Shown in pieces: positions 1 to 5,765 of a stretch of 8,457 nucleotides of DNA (positions are counted from its first letter, which is position 1; the number at the start of each line of letters is the position of its first letter). The notes under the pieces are model-generated. The model was given only the letters and a program-made list of their open reading frames with translations. It did not search any database and was not told where the DNA came from. The translations under genes were made by a program, and so were the position numbers. The stretch is from an uncultured Clostridia bacterium (GTDB lineage Bacteria; Bacillota; Clostridia; Oscillospirales; Butyricicoccaceae): NCBI GenBank assembly GCA_947856675.1, contig CANUCM010000148.1, forward strand, positions 1 to 8,457, written 5' to 3'.

Positions 1-32
1 TTATCGAGTTCGGGGAGGGCGCAAGCAAATGA
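1..32 (+). CDS. 3' tail of an upstream rightward gene (partial)
   Basis: The frame starting at position 3 reads IEFGEGASK and stops with TGA at 30-32. That stop overlaps the ATG of the next gene as ATGA, the translational coupling seen throughout this window. Only nine residues are visible, so no function can be assigned. The other two frames give no better junction, but the call rests mainly on the overlap. Confidence 0.4.
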   Translation, partial: IEFGEGASK

Positions 33-205
33 CCGTCACTTGCCCATACAATGGCCGCCCCTGTGAACGCGGATGCCCTAACCGCTATTGGGACAGGCCC
101 GAAGGCGGCTGCCTGTTTGCCGACCTTGCGGCGTCCTGTGACGCCGTGATCATCTTTGACCCCGAACCCGGCGCAGAGGAGGACAAACCCGATGCCCAGC
201 AATAA
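29..205 (+). CDS. Small Cys-rich protein, probably zinc-binding (paralogue of the gene at 5577-5765)
   Basis: A 58-residue protein starting at ATG 29, with a GGGGAGG ribosome site about ten bases upstream. Cysteines at 5, 12, 16, 28 and 37 and the motif CP-N/D-RY-x-DRPEGGCL (residues 16-29) suggest a small metal-binding fold. The 62-residue protein at 5577-5765 has cysteines at 5, 12, 16, 28 and 38 and the same RY-x-DRPEGGC core, so the two are clear paralogues. It overlaps the upstream stop (ATGA) and, by 14 bases, the next ORF, so it belongs to the sigma-factor operon. I do not recognise a named family. Metal binding is inferred from Cys spacing only; the function is unknown. Confidence 0.75.
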   Translation: MTVTCPYNGRPCERGCPNRYWDRPEGGCLFADLAASCDAVIIFDPEPGAEEDKPDAQQ

Positions 206-302
206 GCGCACACCGCACCGCGCCCGGGACCGCCCCGGCGGATTTCACTTCCCGCACCCGCCCGGCGGGCTTTACGCCTTAACCGGGAACATTTTCACGT
301 GA
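192..302 (+). CDS. Small ORF of 36 residues, unknown function
   Basis: The ATG at 192 follows an AGGAGG at about 177-182, a good ribosome site. The predicted protein is MPSNKRTPHRARDRPGGFHF followed by a Pro/Gly-rich stretch and LYALTGNIFT. It is basic at the N-terminus and has no recognisable domain. It overlaps the Cys-rich gene by 14 bases and ends 14 bases before the ATG of the sigma-like gene, filling an otherwise empty gap. Spacing and ribosome site favour a real gene; its low complexity and small size argue for caution. Confidence 0.5.
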   Translation: MPSNKRTPHRARDRPGGFHFPHPPGGLYALTGNIFT

Positions 303-316
303 AAGAAGGTCCTGCC

Positions 317-1225
317 ATGGAAAACCACCCCACCGCCCCGCCGGGGCTTGAAGCCTGGGCCAAGCCAGAGCGAACCGAGAGCGCCCCAGCGGAACAGAGC
401 ACCGGGCAGCAGGAAGCAAACGCAGCCCTTGCGGCGCTGGCCGCCACCGGCAACACCTTTGCCCTGGGCCAGCTGTGGGAGATCAACCGGGGGCTGCTGC
501 GCGCCCTGTTCTGGCGGTGGTATCCGGCGCACAGGACCCTGGCGGACGCGCACGGCATGACCGCAGACGACTTTGAACAGGAGGGCTATTTTGCCGTCCA
601 GTACGCAGCCCAGACCTACCAGCCGGAGGCGGGCAGCTTCTCAAACTGGCTGGGGCAGGCCATGCAGCGGCAGATTGGCCGGGCATTGACCGGCGGCCAT
701 CGCCGCAGCGTGACCGATGCAGACGGCAAGCAGCACACCGTTTCCGCCAACCCGCTGAACCACTGCGCCAGCCTGGACACGCCCCTGGACGAGGACGACA
801 GCGGCGCGTCCACCCTGGGCGAGCTGCAGCCCGACCCGGCGGCCGCCAGCGCCATGCAGGCGGCGGAGGATGCCATCTTTCAAGAGCAGCTGCACGCCGC
901 CCTGGAAGAAGCCCTGCACAAGCTGACCGAGCGCGAGCAGGCGGTCATCCGCGGGAAATACTATGCCGGCAAGACGGTGCGCCAGATCAGCGAGGAACAG
1001 GGCCTGACAATAGGCCAGGTCAACACGGCCAAGACATCCGCGTTCAGCAAGCTGCGCCGCAACCCGCGCCTGATGCGCTGGCGGGAGGAGACCATCCAGC
1101 GGCGTGCCTGGCACGGAACCGGCTTTTCCGCCTGGTACGCGGGCGGCAGCGTGGAAGAGCGAACGGTCGAGCACCTGGAGATCAAAGGGATATATTTTGC
1201 AGTAAATGCAAAAAGCGTTGTATAA
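317..1225 (+). CDS. Phage-type sigma-70-family RNA polymerase sigma factor
   Basis: A 302-residue protein likely to direct RNA polymerase to phage promoters. I chose ATG 317 because AGAAGG lies seven bases upstream; a GTG at 299 would add six residues but lacks a ribosome site. Residues ~50-120 resemble sigma region 2 (LWEINRGLLRALFWRWY, then DDFEQEGYFAVQYAAQTY). Residues ~195-248 are region 4, with a helix-turn-helix (LTEREQAVIRGKYY, then VRQISEEQGLTIGQV). The link between them is acidic and variable. Regions 1.1 and 3 of a housekeeping sigma are absent. The C-terminal ~14 residues are encoded by AT-rich DNA unlike the rest of the gene and run into an att-arm repeat. Such genes usually sit just before the terminase genes in Clostridial phages; here an att site follows instead. 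A transcription activator with a sigma-like fold is the alternative. Confidence 0.8.
   Translation: MENHPTAPPGLEAWAKPERTESAPAEQSTGQQEANAALAALAATGNTFALGQLWEINRGLLRALFWRWYPAHRTLADAHGMTADDFEQEGYFAVQYAAQTYQPEAGSFSNWLGQAMQRQIGRALTGGHRRSVTDADGKQHTVSANPLNHCASLDTPLDEDDSGASTLGELQPDPAAASAMQAAEDAIFQEQLHAALEEALHKLTEREQAVIRGKYYAGKTVRQISEEQGLTIGQVNTAKTSAFSKLRRNPRLMRWREETIQRRAWHGTGFSAWYAGGSVEERTVEHLEIKGIYFAVNAKSVV
1195..1213. repeat. 7-bp inverted repeat TTTTGCA/TGCAAAA
   Basis: TTTTGCA (1195-1201) and TGCAAAA (1207-1213) form a perfect dyad around a five-base spacer, inside the last codons of the sigma-like gene. The composition turns AT-rich here. It may be part of the attachment-site arm or a protein-binding site; the function is inferred. 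Confidence 0.4.
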
Positions 1226-1243
1226 TCTGTTGTATACAAAAAG

Positions 1244-1281
1244 AAAAGCACGCAGGAAGCCATGTTCTTGCGTGCTTTTTT
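1244..1281. terminator. Bidirectional intrinsic terminator
   Basis: AAAAGCACGCA (1244-1254) pairs perfectly with TGCGTGCTTTT (1269-1279) across a 14-base loop, followed on the plus strand by a T run. On the minus strand the stem is followed by TTTTCTTTTT. It ends the sigma-factor transcript. It also sits just beyond the CCA end of the tRNA-like fragment, where a terminator for the intact tRNA or tmRNA gene would be expected. Confidence 0.85.
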
Positions 1282-1282
1282 G

Positions 1283-1309
1283 TGGTGGAGATGAGGGGAA
1301 TCGAACCCC
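1283..1309 (-). other. 27-nt tRNA 3' end (T-arm, acceptor strand, CCA): probable att core
   Basis: Read on the minus strand, this is GGGG-TTCGATT-CCCC-T-CATCTCC-A-CCA: four T-stem pairs, a seven-base T-loop with the TTCGATT consensus, the 3' acceptor strand, discriminator A and CCA. The match to a tRNA stops at the next base, where the outer T-stem pair would be C-T, and no anticodon arm precedes it. The acceptor strand CATCTCC implies a 5' end of GGGGATG or GGAGATG, which suits tRNA-Ala or tmRNA (ssrA); I cannot decide between them. Integrases that target tRNA genes carry exactly such a 3' fragment to restore the gene after insertion. Confidence 0.8.
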
Positions 1310-1443
1310 GAAAGAATACCCAACACATTGAAACGCGCAAACAATTCATCGATAATTCGTCACAATGCGTTGTGAATAATCCTGCCTGTTGAAGCAAAAT
1401 CCAATGTGTTGCAATTTGAAGTGTTGTCAAAAGTGTTGTACGA

Positions 1444-1478
1444 AAAGGGCGCCCACGCTGTGGACGCCCTTTATTTTT
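1444..1478. terminator. Intrinsic terminator between att site and integrase
   Basis: AAAGGGCG (1444-1451) pairs with CGCCCTTT (1465-1472), with an inner CCAC/GTGG helix and a GCT loop. ATTTTTAT follows on the plus strand and TTTTCG on the minus strand. It lies directly beyond the integrase stop codon and probably ends the leftward int transcript, while blocking rightward readthrough from the sigma operon. Confidence 0.75.
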
Positions 1479-2553
1479 ATGCCGTGATGATGAGCTTTGC
1501 GAAGATTGCATTAACTTCCTCTGCTGTTCGTGCGCTGTCGCCCTCCATGATATGAGAATACTGGCCGAAAGTATCCATATCAGCGGAATGGCCAACCAGG
1601 TCTTTCACTTCCCCGGCGGGTAACTGCTTGACGGCAGATACAAAGCTGTGACGCAATTCATACAGCGAAATAGGTGCTATACCGTTCACGCTGCAATACT
1701 TTCGCCAGCGTCCGTATAGGGTGTGTTCACTGTTGATGCAAAAGATGGATTCTTCCTTGCCTGTCAATTCCCGTTGTTTATCCAGCACAGCGCGCGCCAG
1801 AGGTGGCAAGGTAAAGGCCCGCACCGCATTATCATTCTTTCCGCGGGTCTGTTCGTTGTAGACGTTCACCGCCCGCTGGATGCGCACGGTATCGCCGTCT
1901 ATGTCCTTCCAGCGCAGGCCGATCAGCTCACCGGGCCGCAGCCCTGTCAAGACAGCAAAGCGATATGCGCCGATATACTTGTCATAAACTGTTTTCCCGC
2001 GCATTTCTGTTGTATCCACACGGAATAGCGTAGCAATATCCGCAGGAGACAGCACTTTTTTCCCTTTCAAGCGAGCACCCGCCGGAACTGTCAGAAATTC
2101 CGGGTTCAAATTCGACAACTTGCACCGGCGGCAGTATTTGCAAAATGCCCGTGCGTCGGCACACATATTCTGCAATGTTTTCCGGCTCAGCCCAGCGGCC
2201 GCAGCAGCGTTGACAACCTGCTGCAAGTCGTTATCCGTCAGTTGTTCCACTCGCTTCAAACCAATAGATGGTAAAAACCAGTTGCGCCAGCGCACCACCA
2301 GCGGCTTCCAGTTGCCTTGACTGGTAGTTTTCTGTAATTCCTTTAACCAGTCACTATACACGGCTTGTACGCGCTGCCTGCCGCCCTCCAAGCCGTCTTG
2401 TATCCAGGCATCCGCCTTGCGGTTACACTCGCGCTGCCCCGCCCGCCCGGGCGTGGAACTGTAAAAGTAGCGCCGCTTCCCTTCTCGCTGAACAGCCAGA
2501 ACCCAACGGCCCCGCTTTTCGTCCCACAAGGGCTTGTTGATGCGTTCTTTCAT
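1477..2553 (-). CDS. int: Tyrosine-recombinase phage integrase
   Basis: A 358-residue site-specific recombinase that would insert and excise the element at the adjacent att site. I chose the ATG at 2553 (MKERINKP) because AGAGGGAAG precedes it; an ATG 21 bases upstream has no ribosome site. The N-terminus (residues ~8-45, WDEKRGRWVLAVQREGKRRYF) fits an arm-binding domain, ~65-150 a SAM-like core-binding domain, and ~165-350 the catalytic domain. Catalytic residues are Arg206 (TGLRPGEL), probably Lys239, Arg301 (LYELRHSF), His322 (GHS) and the nucleophile Tyr332 (FGQYSH). The usual His three residues before the second Arg is Tyr here. The length is normal for Gram-positive phage integrases. 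It is transcribed leftward, perhaps with the repressor; I see no convincing promoter of its own. Confidence 0.93.
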   Translation of the reverse strand: MKERINKPLWDEKRGRWVLAVQREGKRRYFYSSTPGRAGQRECNRKADAWIQDGLEGGRQRVQAVYSDWLKELQKTTSQGNWKPLVVRWRNWFLPSIGLKRVEQLTDNDLQQVVNAAAAAGLSRKTLQNMCADARAFCKYCRRCKLSNLNPEFLTVPAGARLKGKKVLSPADIATLFRVDTTEMRGKTVYDKYIGAYRFAVLTGLRPGELIGLRWKDIDGDTVRIQRAVNVYNEQTRGKNDNAVRAFTLPPLARAVLDKQRELTGKEESIFCINSEHTLYGRWRKYCSVNGIAPISLYELRHSFVSAVKQLPAGEVKDLVGHSADMDTFGQYSHIMEGDSARTAEEVNAIFAKLIITA

Positions 2554-2593
2554 CGTTCTTCCCTCTGCTGTCATTACATTTTGATGTACCCTA

Positions 2594-2657
2594 AATGTCT
2601 TTAATGACCTTAATTCTTGTATTCGTGAATAAAGACATTAAAGTCATTTTAGTCATT
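2594..2657. repeat. Inverted array of 9-bp-spaced repeats upstream of int
   Basis: AATGTCTTTA (2594-2603) and AATGACCTTA (2603-2612) are followed, in inverted orientation, by TAAAGACATT (2630-2639), TAAAGTCATT (2639-2648) and TTTAGTCATT (2648-2657). Units start every nine bases within each block. The first and third are perfect reverse complements; the second and fourth match at all but one position. They lie between the repressor stop and the int start, where an excisionase, repressor or other regulator of int could bind. The function is inferred. Confidence 0.65.
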
Positions 2658-2683
2658 CTACATCAGGTTTCAAAACAACAGGG

Positions 2684-3061
2684 TCACTCGCTATCACTCT
2701 TCTGCTTTGGTGGGCAATATTCCGGATTGCACATCAAATCGCGCATATAGTCCCGCGTTTTGCATAGGCCAGCCCGGTTTAGTGAATAGGTCAGGTCTTT
2801 TACTTCATCGCGTAAATCATCCTCTTCTGGTTCTACAATGCTGACATCCGCGCCGGGATGATATGCAAAGCGTTCATCCAATTCCATTATTGGTACATCT
2901 AAAGCATCAGCCAAACGCTTCAATGTTTCTGCCTTCGGTTTCCTTACACCTGTTTCCCATTGGGTAATTCCAACCGGCGATATACCGAGTTTATCTGCAA
3001 GTTGTTTTTGTGTAAGCCCAGCATTTTTGCGTGCAGCTTTAATTCTCTCTGCGGTCGTCAT
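2684..3061 (-). CDS. XRE-family (CI-like) repressor
   Basis: A 125-residue DNA-binding protein, probably the lysogeny repressor. I chose the ATG at 3061 (MTTAERIKAARKNAG), five bases after AGGTGA; a GTG nine bases earlier is part of that ribosome site. Residues 16-38 form a classic HTH_3 motif (LTQKQLADKLGISPVGITQW). The remaining ~60 residues are acidic, then end in a Cys-containing tail (Cys100, Cys111, Cys116). It lacks the S24/LexA self-cleavage domain of CI-type repressors, so RecA-driven cleavage is not expected. It is divergent from the Cro-like gene and leads into int. Confidence 0.88.
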   Translation of the reverse strand: MTTAERIKAARKNAGLTQKQLADKLGISPVGITQWETGVRKPKAETLKRLADALDVPIMELDERFAYHPGADVSIVEPEEDDLRDEVKDLTYSLNRAGLCKTRDYMRDLMCNPEYCPPKQKSDSE

Positions 3062-3075
3062 ATATATCACCTCAC

Positions 3076-3103
3076 ATTATAAGCAGAGTATACAACACTC
3101 CAA
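3076..3103 (-). promoter_or_regulatory. Leftward repressor promoter
   Basis: On the minus strand TTGGAG (3103-3098) lies 16 bases before a perfect TATAAT (3081-3076), followed by the AGGTGA ribosome site and the repressor start. An ATAAGC half-site (3079-3084), also found in the main operator, overlaps the -10 box, so the promoter could be autoregulated. Confidence 0.7.
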
Positions 3104-3136
3104 GTAAAAAGTAAAGCAAAAGCTGATATTTTTGTG

Positions 3137-3165
3137 TTGACATATTCATTTGCTTATGCTATATT
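3137..3165 (+). promoter_or_regulatory. Rightward early promoter
   Basis: A consensus TTGACA (3137-3142) and TATATT (3160-3165) are separated by exactly 17 bases and lie 30 bases before the first early gene. This is a strong sigma-A-type promoter for the cro-like/replication operon. The palindromic operator covers its -10 box. Confidence 0.88.
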
Positions 3166-3179
3166 AAGCATAAGCTTAT
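3152..3179. promoter_or_regulatory. Palindromic operator of the genetic switch
   Basis: GCTTATGCT (3152-3160) and AGCATAAGC (3167-3175) are perfect inverted repeats around ATATTA. They span the -10 box of the rightward promoter. A second overlapping palindrome, ATAAGCTTAT (3170-3179), adds another GCTTAT half-site. The XRE repressor and/or the Cro-like protein should bind here and block early transcription; which one binds is inferred. Confidence 0.8.
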
Positions 3180-3195
3180 TTCGGAGGTGATAAAC

Positions 3196-3408
3196 ATGAA
3201 GATAGACAGAGTAAAACTTATTGCTGAAATGGCGCGGCAGAACATCGGGGTAAAACAGCTTGCCGATAAAGCAGGCGTTTCACGCGTTACAATATCCGCC
3301 GTGCGTTGCGGAAAGTCTTGTGGCCACAATACCGCATTACATATTGCCCGCGCCCTGGGTGTGGACATGACCGAACTGCTGGAGGTGGAAGAGCGTGAGA
3401 AAGTTTAA
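3196..3408 (+). CDS. Cro-like XRE-family regulator
   Basis: A 70-residue helix-turn-helix protein, first gene of the rightward early operon. The ATG at 3196 follows GGAGGTGA with five bases between; an upstream GTG lies within that ribosome site. Residues ~18-38 (VKQLADKAGVSRVTISAVRC) form the HTH. There is no other domain, which fits a Cro-type antagonist of the divergent repressor. Its promoter carries the palindromic operator, so autoregulation is likely. The last 14 bases overlap the next gene. Confidence 0.85.
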   Translation: MKIDRVKLIAEMARQNIGVKQLADKAGVSRVTISAVRCGKSCGHNTALHIARALGVDMTELLEVEEREKV

Positions 3409-3613
3409 GCGTTTACGGCGGGTGATGTTTGAGAAAGACGCCACGATAAAGGACACCGCCAAACTGGCGGGGCTGTCGCCCAGTACGCTGACCGACCACA
3501 TGGCGGGACACCACCCATTCACCGCCGCCGAGATGAAGGCAATCACTAAGGTGTTGGGCCTTAAACCTGATGACTGTTGGAGGTATTTTGTTGAGGATTA
3601 TGGCAAACTTTAA
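3395..3613 (+). CDS. Small HTH protein of the early operon
   Basis: A 72-residue protein with a GTG start at 3395, nine bases after GGAGG; an ATG at 3425 would remove ten residues but lacks a ribosome site. Residues ~17-40 (IKDTAKLAGLSPSTLTDHMA) look like a DNA-binding HTH, and ~42-55 resemble the XRE tail (FTAAEMKAITKVLGLKPDD). It overlaps the genes on both sides. It may be a second early regulator or an excisionase-like factor; the sequence does not decide. Confidence 0.78.
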   Translation: MRKFKRLRRVMFEKDATIKDTAKLAGLSPSTLTDHMAGHHPFTAAEMKAITKVLGLKPDDCWRYFVEDYGKL

Positions 3614-5465
3614 GAATCCAGCAGTTGTTGAGCAGTGCGCCATGCGGCTGTTGCCGTTCGCAGAACAATGGCGGCAGCCGGGCGACCTGGTTTGCACAAA
3701 CGACGACTTTTCGGCCCTGCTGCAAGGGATTGGGAGCCATGCGCTAAATGAGGAAAGCGCGCTGTCCCTGCTGTACTTTCTGGCGCTGACCGCCAACGAC
3801 AGCGCCAGCCGGGCAAAGCGATGCAAAGCCCTGCTGCTGGCCCGTCTGGACGCCGTGGGGGATGATTCGCCCGATATGTGCAGCGCGTTTCAATCCGACC
3901 ATCTGGAGCGTTTGAACGCCGGCCCGGCCCAGTTTCAGCCCGCCGGGCTGCGCCTGCTGCGCGAGATCGTCCCGGAGGAAGAAGAACCAGAGCCGGACGG
4001 CTTTGCCCCGTTTGAACCGTTTGACGAGGGGCAGGCGGACGACCTGCCCGGCTTCCCGGTGGAAGCCCTGCCGCCTGTGCTGGGCGACTATGCCCAGGCC
4101 ATCGCAACCAGCTTGCAGGTGCCCGCCGATATGCCCGCCGCTGGGCTGCTGGCGGCCGTTTCGCTGGCCGTGCAGGGCGTGTACAAGGTAAACCCAAAGC
4201 CGGGGTGGCTGGAGCCGCTGAACCTGTACATTGCCGTTGTGGCAAAGCCCAGCGAGCGCAAAAGCCCGGTGCTGGCCGAGATCAGCCGCCACGTTTACGA
4301 CTTTTGCGCCGCCGAGAACGAGCGCCGCGCCCCGGCGGTCAACGAGTACCGCATACAGGCCAGCTTGCTTTCGCGGCAAGTGGAATCCATGCTTGCGCAG
4401 GCGGGCAAGGTCAAGAAGGGCGGGAACGGCTGGAAGGCAGAGGACATCGCCGCCAAGCAGGCCGAACTGGACAGCCTGGAACCCGTGAAACCGCTGCGCC
4501 TGTTGGCCGATGATGTGACCCCGGAGGCCCTGACCAGCCTGCTGGCGGACAACAGCGGGCGCATGGGCGTGTTCAGCGCCGAAGGAGGCCTGTTCGGCAT
4601 TCTGGCCGGGCTGTACAGCGGACAGGGCGGTGCGAACATTGACACCTTCCTCAAAGCCTACACGGGGGACACCATCCAGGTCGACCGCAAGGGCCGCAAG
4701 GCCGAGACCATCGCGCACCCGGCTTTAACCCTGCTGCTGATGGTGCAGCCCTCGGTGCTGCGCGAGATCATGGAGAACGAAACCTTTGCCGGGCGCGGCC
4801 TGCTGGCCCGCTTTTTGTACAGCCTGCCAACCTCCAAAGTGGGGTGCCGCCAGTTCAGCACCCCGGCCATCCCCGGCACGGTGGCGCAAGCCTTTGCCGA
4901 TTGCCTGACCGACCTGCTGCAAACCCAGGCGGACAGCAAGCCCGCAGACCCGCCCAAAATCATCCGGTTTGCCCCGGCGGCTGCCGGGCTGGCCGAACAG
5001 TTCTTCGATGAGCTGGAAGGCCGCCTTGTGAACGACCTGGAGGACGTGGAGGGCTGGGCCGGAAAACTGCACGGCACGACCATGCGCATTGCGGGCGTGC
5101 TGCACTGTGCCCGTGTGGGCCTGTTTGCCGACAGCGAGCCGCTATCCGGCGAGACCATGCGGGCGGCCATCTCGATTGCCCGGTACTTTATCGCCCACAG
5201 CTGCGCCGCATTCCGCCAGATGGGCGCGACCGAGCCGCAGGCCGTCAAGGACGCCCGGTATATTTGGAACCGCCTGCAAAGTGCGGGTAAGCCGGAGGTC
5301 AGCAAAAGCGAAGCCCTGTGGCTATGCAACGGACGTATGAACGCCCGCCAGTTGGAGCCTGGCTTGCAAGAGCTGGAACGGCGCGGGTATGTTCGCATTG
5401 ACAAGGTGAACGCAGGCCGTGGGCGGCCATCTATCAATATCATTTTGAGACCACAACAAGAATAA
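3600..5465 (+). CDS. DUF3987-family replication ATPase with C-terminal winged helix
   Basis: A 621-residue protein of the DUF3987 (YfjI-like) group found in phage and island replication modules. I start at ATG 3600; a TTG at 3591, seven bases after GGAGG, is an equally good start, and ATG 3570 is possible. Residues ~1-130 are a family-variable N-terminus ending in an acidic stretch. Residues ~150-530 are the RecA-like core. The P-loop is degenerate: PSERKSP (217-223) keeps Lys221-Ser222 but lacks the glycines. VFSAEGG (324-330) is the probable Walker B region, and GRGLLARF (398-405) may supply an arginine finger. Residues ~545-615 look like a winged helix. It lies between the early regulators and an AT-rich repeat array, which fits initiator or helicase loading work. 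Exact activity is inferred. Confidence 0.82.
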   Translation: MANFKNPAVVEQCAMRLLPFAEQWRQPGDLVCTNDDFSALLQGIGSHALNEESALSLLYFLALTANDSASRAKRCKALLLARLDAVGDDSPDMCSAFQSDHLERLNAGPAQFQPAGLRLLREIVPEEEEPEPDGFAPFEPFDEGQADDLPGFPVEALPPVLGDYAQAIATSLQVPADMPAAGLLAAVSLAVQGVYKVNPKPGWLEPLNLYIAVVAKPSERKSPVLAEISRHVYDFCAAENERRAPAVNEYRIQASLLSRQVESMLAQAGKVKKGGNGWKAEDIAAKQAELDSLEPVKPLRLLADDVTPEALTSLLADNSGRMGVFSAEGGLFGILAGLYSGQGGANIDTFLKAYTGDTIQVDRKGRKAETIAHPALTLLLMVQPSVLREIMENETFAGRGLLARFLYSLPTSKVGCRQFSTPAIPGTVAQAFADCLTDLLQTQADSKPADPPKIIRFAPAAAGLAEQFFDELEGRLVNDLEDVEGWAGKLHGTTMRIAGVLHCARVGLFADSEPLSGETMRAAISIARYFIAHSCAAFRQMGATEPQAVKDARYIWNRLQSAGKPEVSKSEALWLCNGRMNARQLEPGLQELERRGYVRIDKVNAGRGRPSINIILRPQQE

Positions 5466-5469
5466 ATTA

Positions 5470-5555
5470 AATCAATTAAATCAAGTAAATGCCTGCACGC
5501 ATAAATAAATTGATTATATTGATTTAATTGATTCTTGATTGCGCTGAAAAATCAA
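5470..5555. repeat. AT-rich array of TTGATT/AATCAA hexamers, candidate replication origin
   Basis: Immediately after the DUF3987 stop codon, AATCAA occurs at 5470, 5479 and 5550, and TTGATT at 5510, 5519, 5528 and 5535. Most neighbouring units are nine bases apart. The blocks form a perfect 15-bp inverted repeat, AATCAATTAAATCAA (5470-5484) and TTGATTTAATTGATT (5519-5533). The stretch is strongly AT-rich inside GC-rich DNA. Origins often lie next to the initiator gene and combine iterons with an AT-rich unwinding region. No T run follows the dyad, so a terminator is less likely; an operator is the other option. Confidence 0.6.
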
Positions 5556-5576
5556 CTTTTAGGAGGTTTGAATAAA

Positions 5577-5765
5577 ATGGACGCGATTTGCCCCCTTGAC
5601 GATACCCCTTGCCTGAAGGACTGCCCCGACCGCTACAAAGACCGGCCGGAAGGCGGCTGCCTGCTGACAACATCACTGGCCGCCGGGTGCCATGTGCTGA
5701 CCGACAACCCGAACGGGCAGTTATTCCTGCTGTTCCCGGATGGAAGGAGGGTGCAGCTGCGTTGA
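5577..5765 (+). CDS. Small Cys-rich protein, probably zinc-binding (paralogue of the gene at 29-205)
   Basis: A 62-residue protein starting at ATG 5577, ten bases after AGGAGG (5561-5566). Cysteines at 5, 12, 16, 28 and 38 and the block CPDRYKDRPEGGCL (16-29) match the 58-residue protein at the left of the window. The C-terminal 20 residues (GQLFLLFPDGRRVQLR) are hydrophobic then basic and differ from the paralogue. It is the first gene after the candidate origin and overlaps the next gene as TGATG. A metal-binding role is inferred from Cys spacing; I do not know its function. Confidence 0.8.
   Translation: MDAICPLDDTPCLKDCPDRYKDRPEGGCLLTTSLAAGCHVLTDNPNGQLFLLFPDGRRVQLR

Larger units (their letters stand above)
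1215..1442. other. Candidate phage attachment site (attP) with core and arm-type repeats
   Basis: The tRNA-like core (1283-1309) is flanked on both sides by repeats of a YGTTG motif. On the left are GCGTTGTATA (1215-1224) and CTGTTGTATA (1227-1236). On the right are an inverted CAACACATTG (1321-1330), GCGTTGTGA (1367-1375), CTGTTGAA (1386-1393), GTGTTGCAA (1406-1414), GTGTTGTCA (1421-1429) and GTGTTGTAC (1433-1441). Tyrosine integrases bind such short arm sites on both sides of the core in attP. The integrase gene lies just to the right and points at the site. Arms on both sides favour attP, or a tandem-element junction, over a plain attL or attR. Confidence 0.6.

Noticed and set aside
641..1174. 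177-codon minus-strand frame inside the sigma-factor gene
   Set aside because: It is a shadow of the GC-rich sigma gene; the sense frame has clear region 2 and region 4 motifs.
1221..1226. Perfect TATAAT as a promoter
   Set aside because: No -35 box at suitable spacing, and it would transcribe straight into a terminator; it is better explained by the sigma stop codon and arm repeat.
1283..1309. Complete tRNA or tmRNA gene
   Set aside because: Only the T-arm and acceptor 3' strand are present; no anticodon arm, D-arm or 5' acceptor strand precedes it on the minus strand.
3744..4718. 324-codon minus-strand frame inside the DUF3987 gene
   Set aside because: It lies wholly antisense to the replication gene, with no recognisable domain or start signal.
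5470..5533. Intrinsic terminator formed by the 15-bp AT-rich dyad
   Set aside because: The stem is almost entirely A-T, the loop is 34 bases, and no T run follows; the repeat pattern fits a binding array better.
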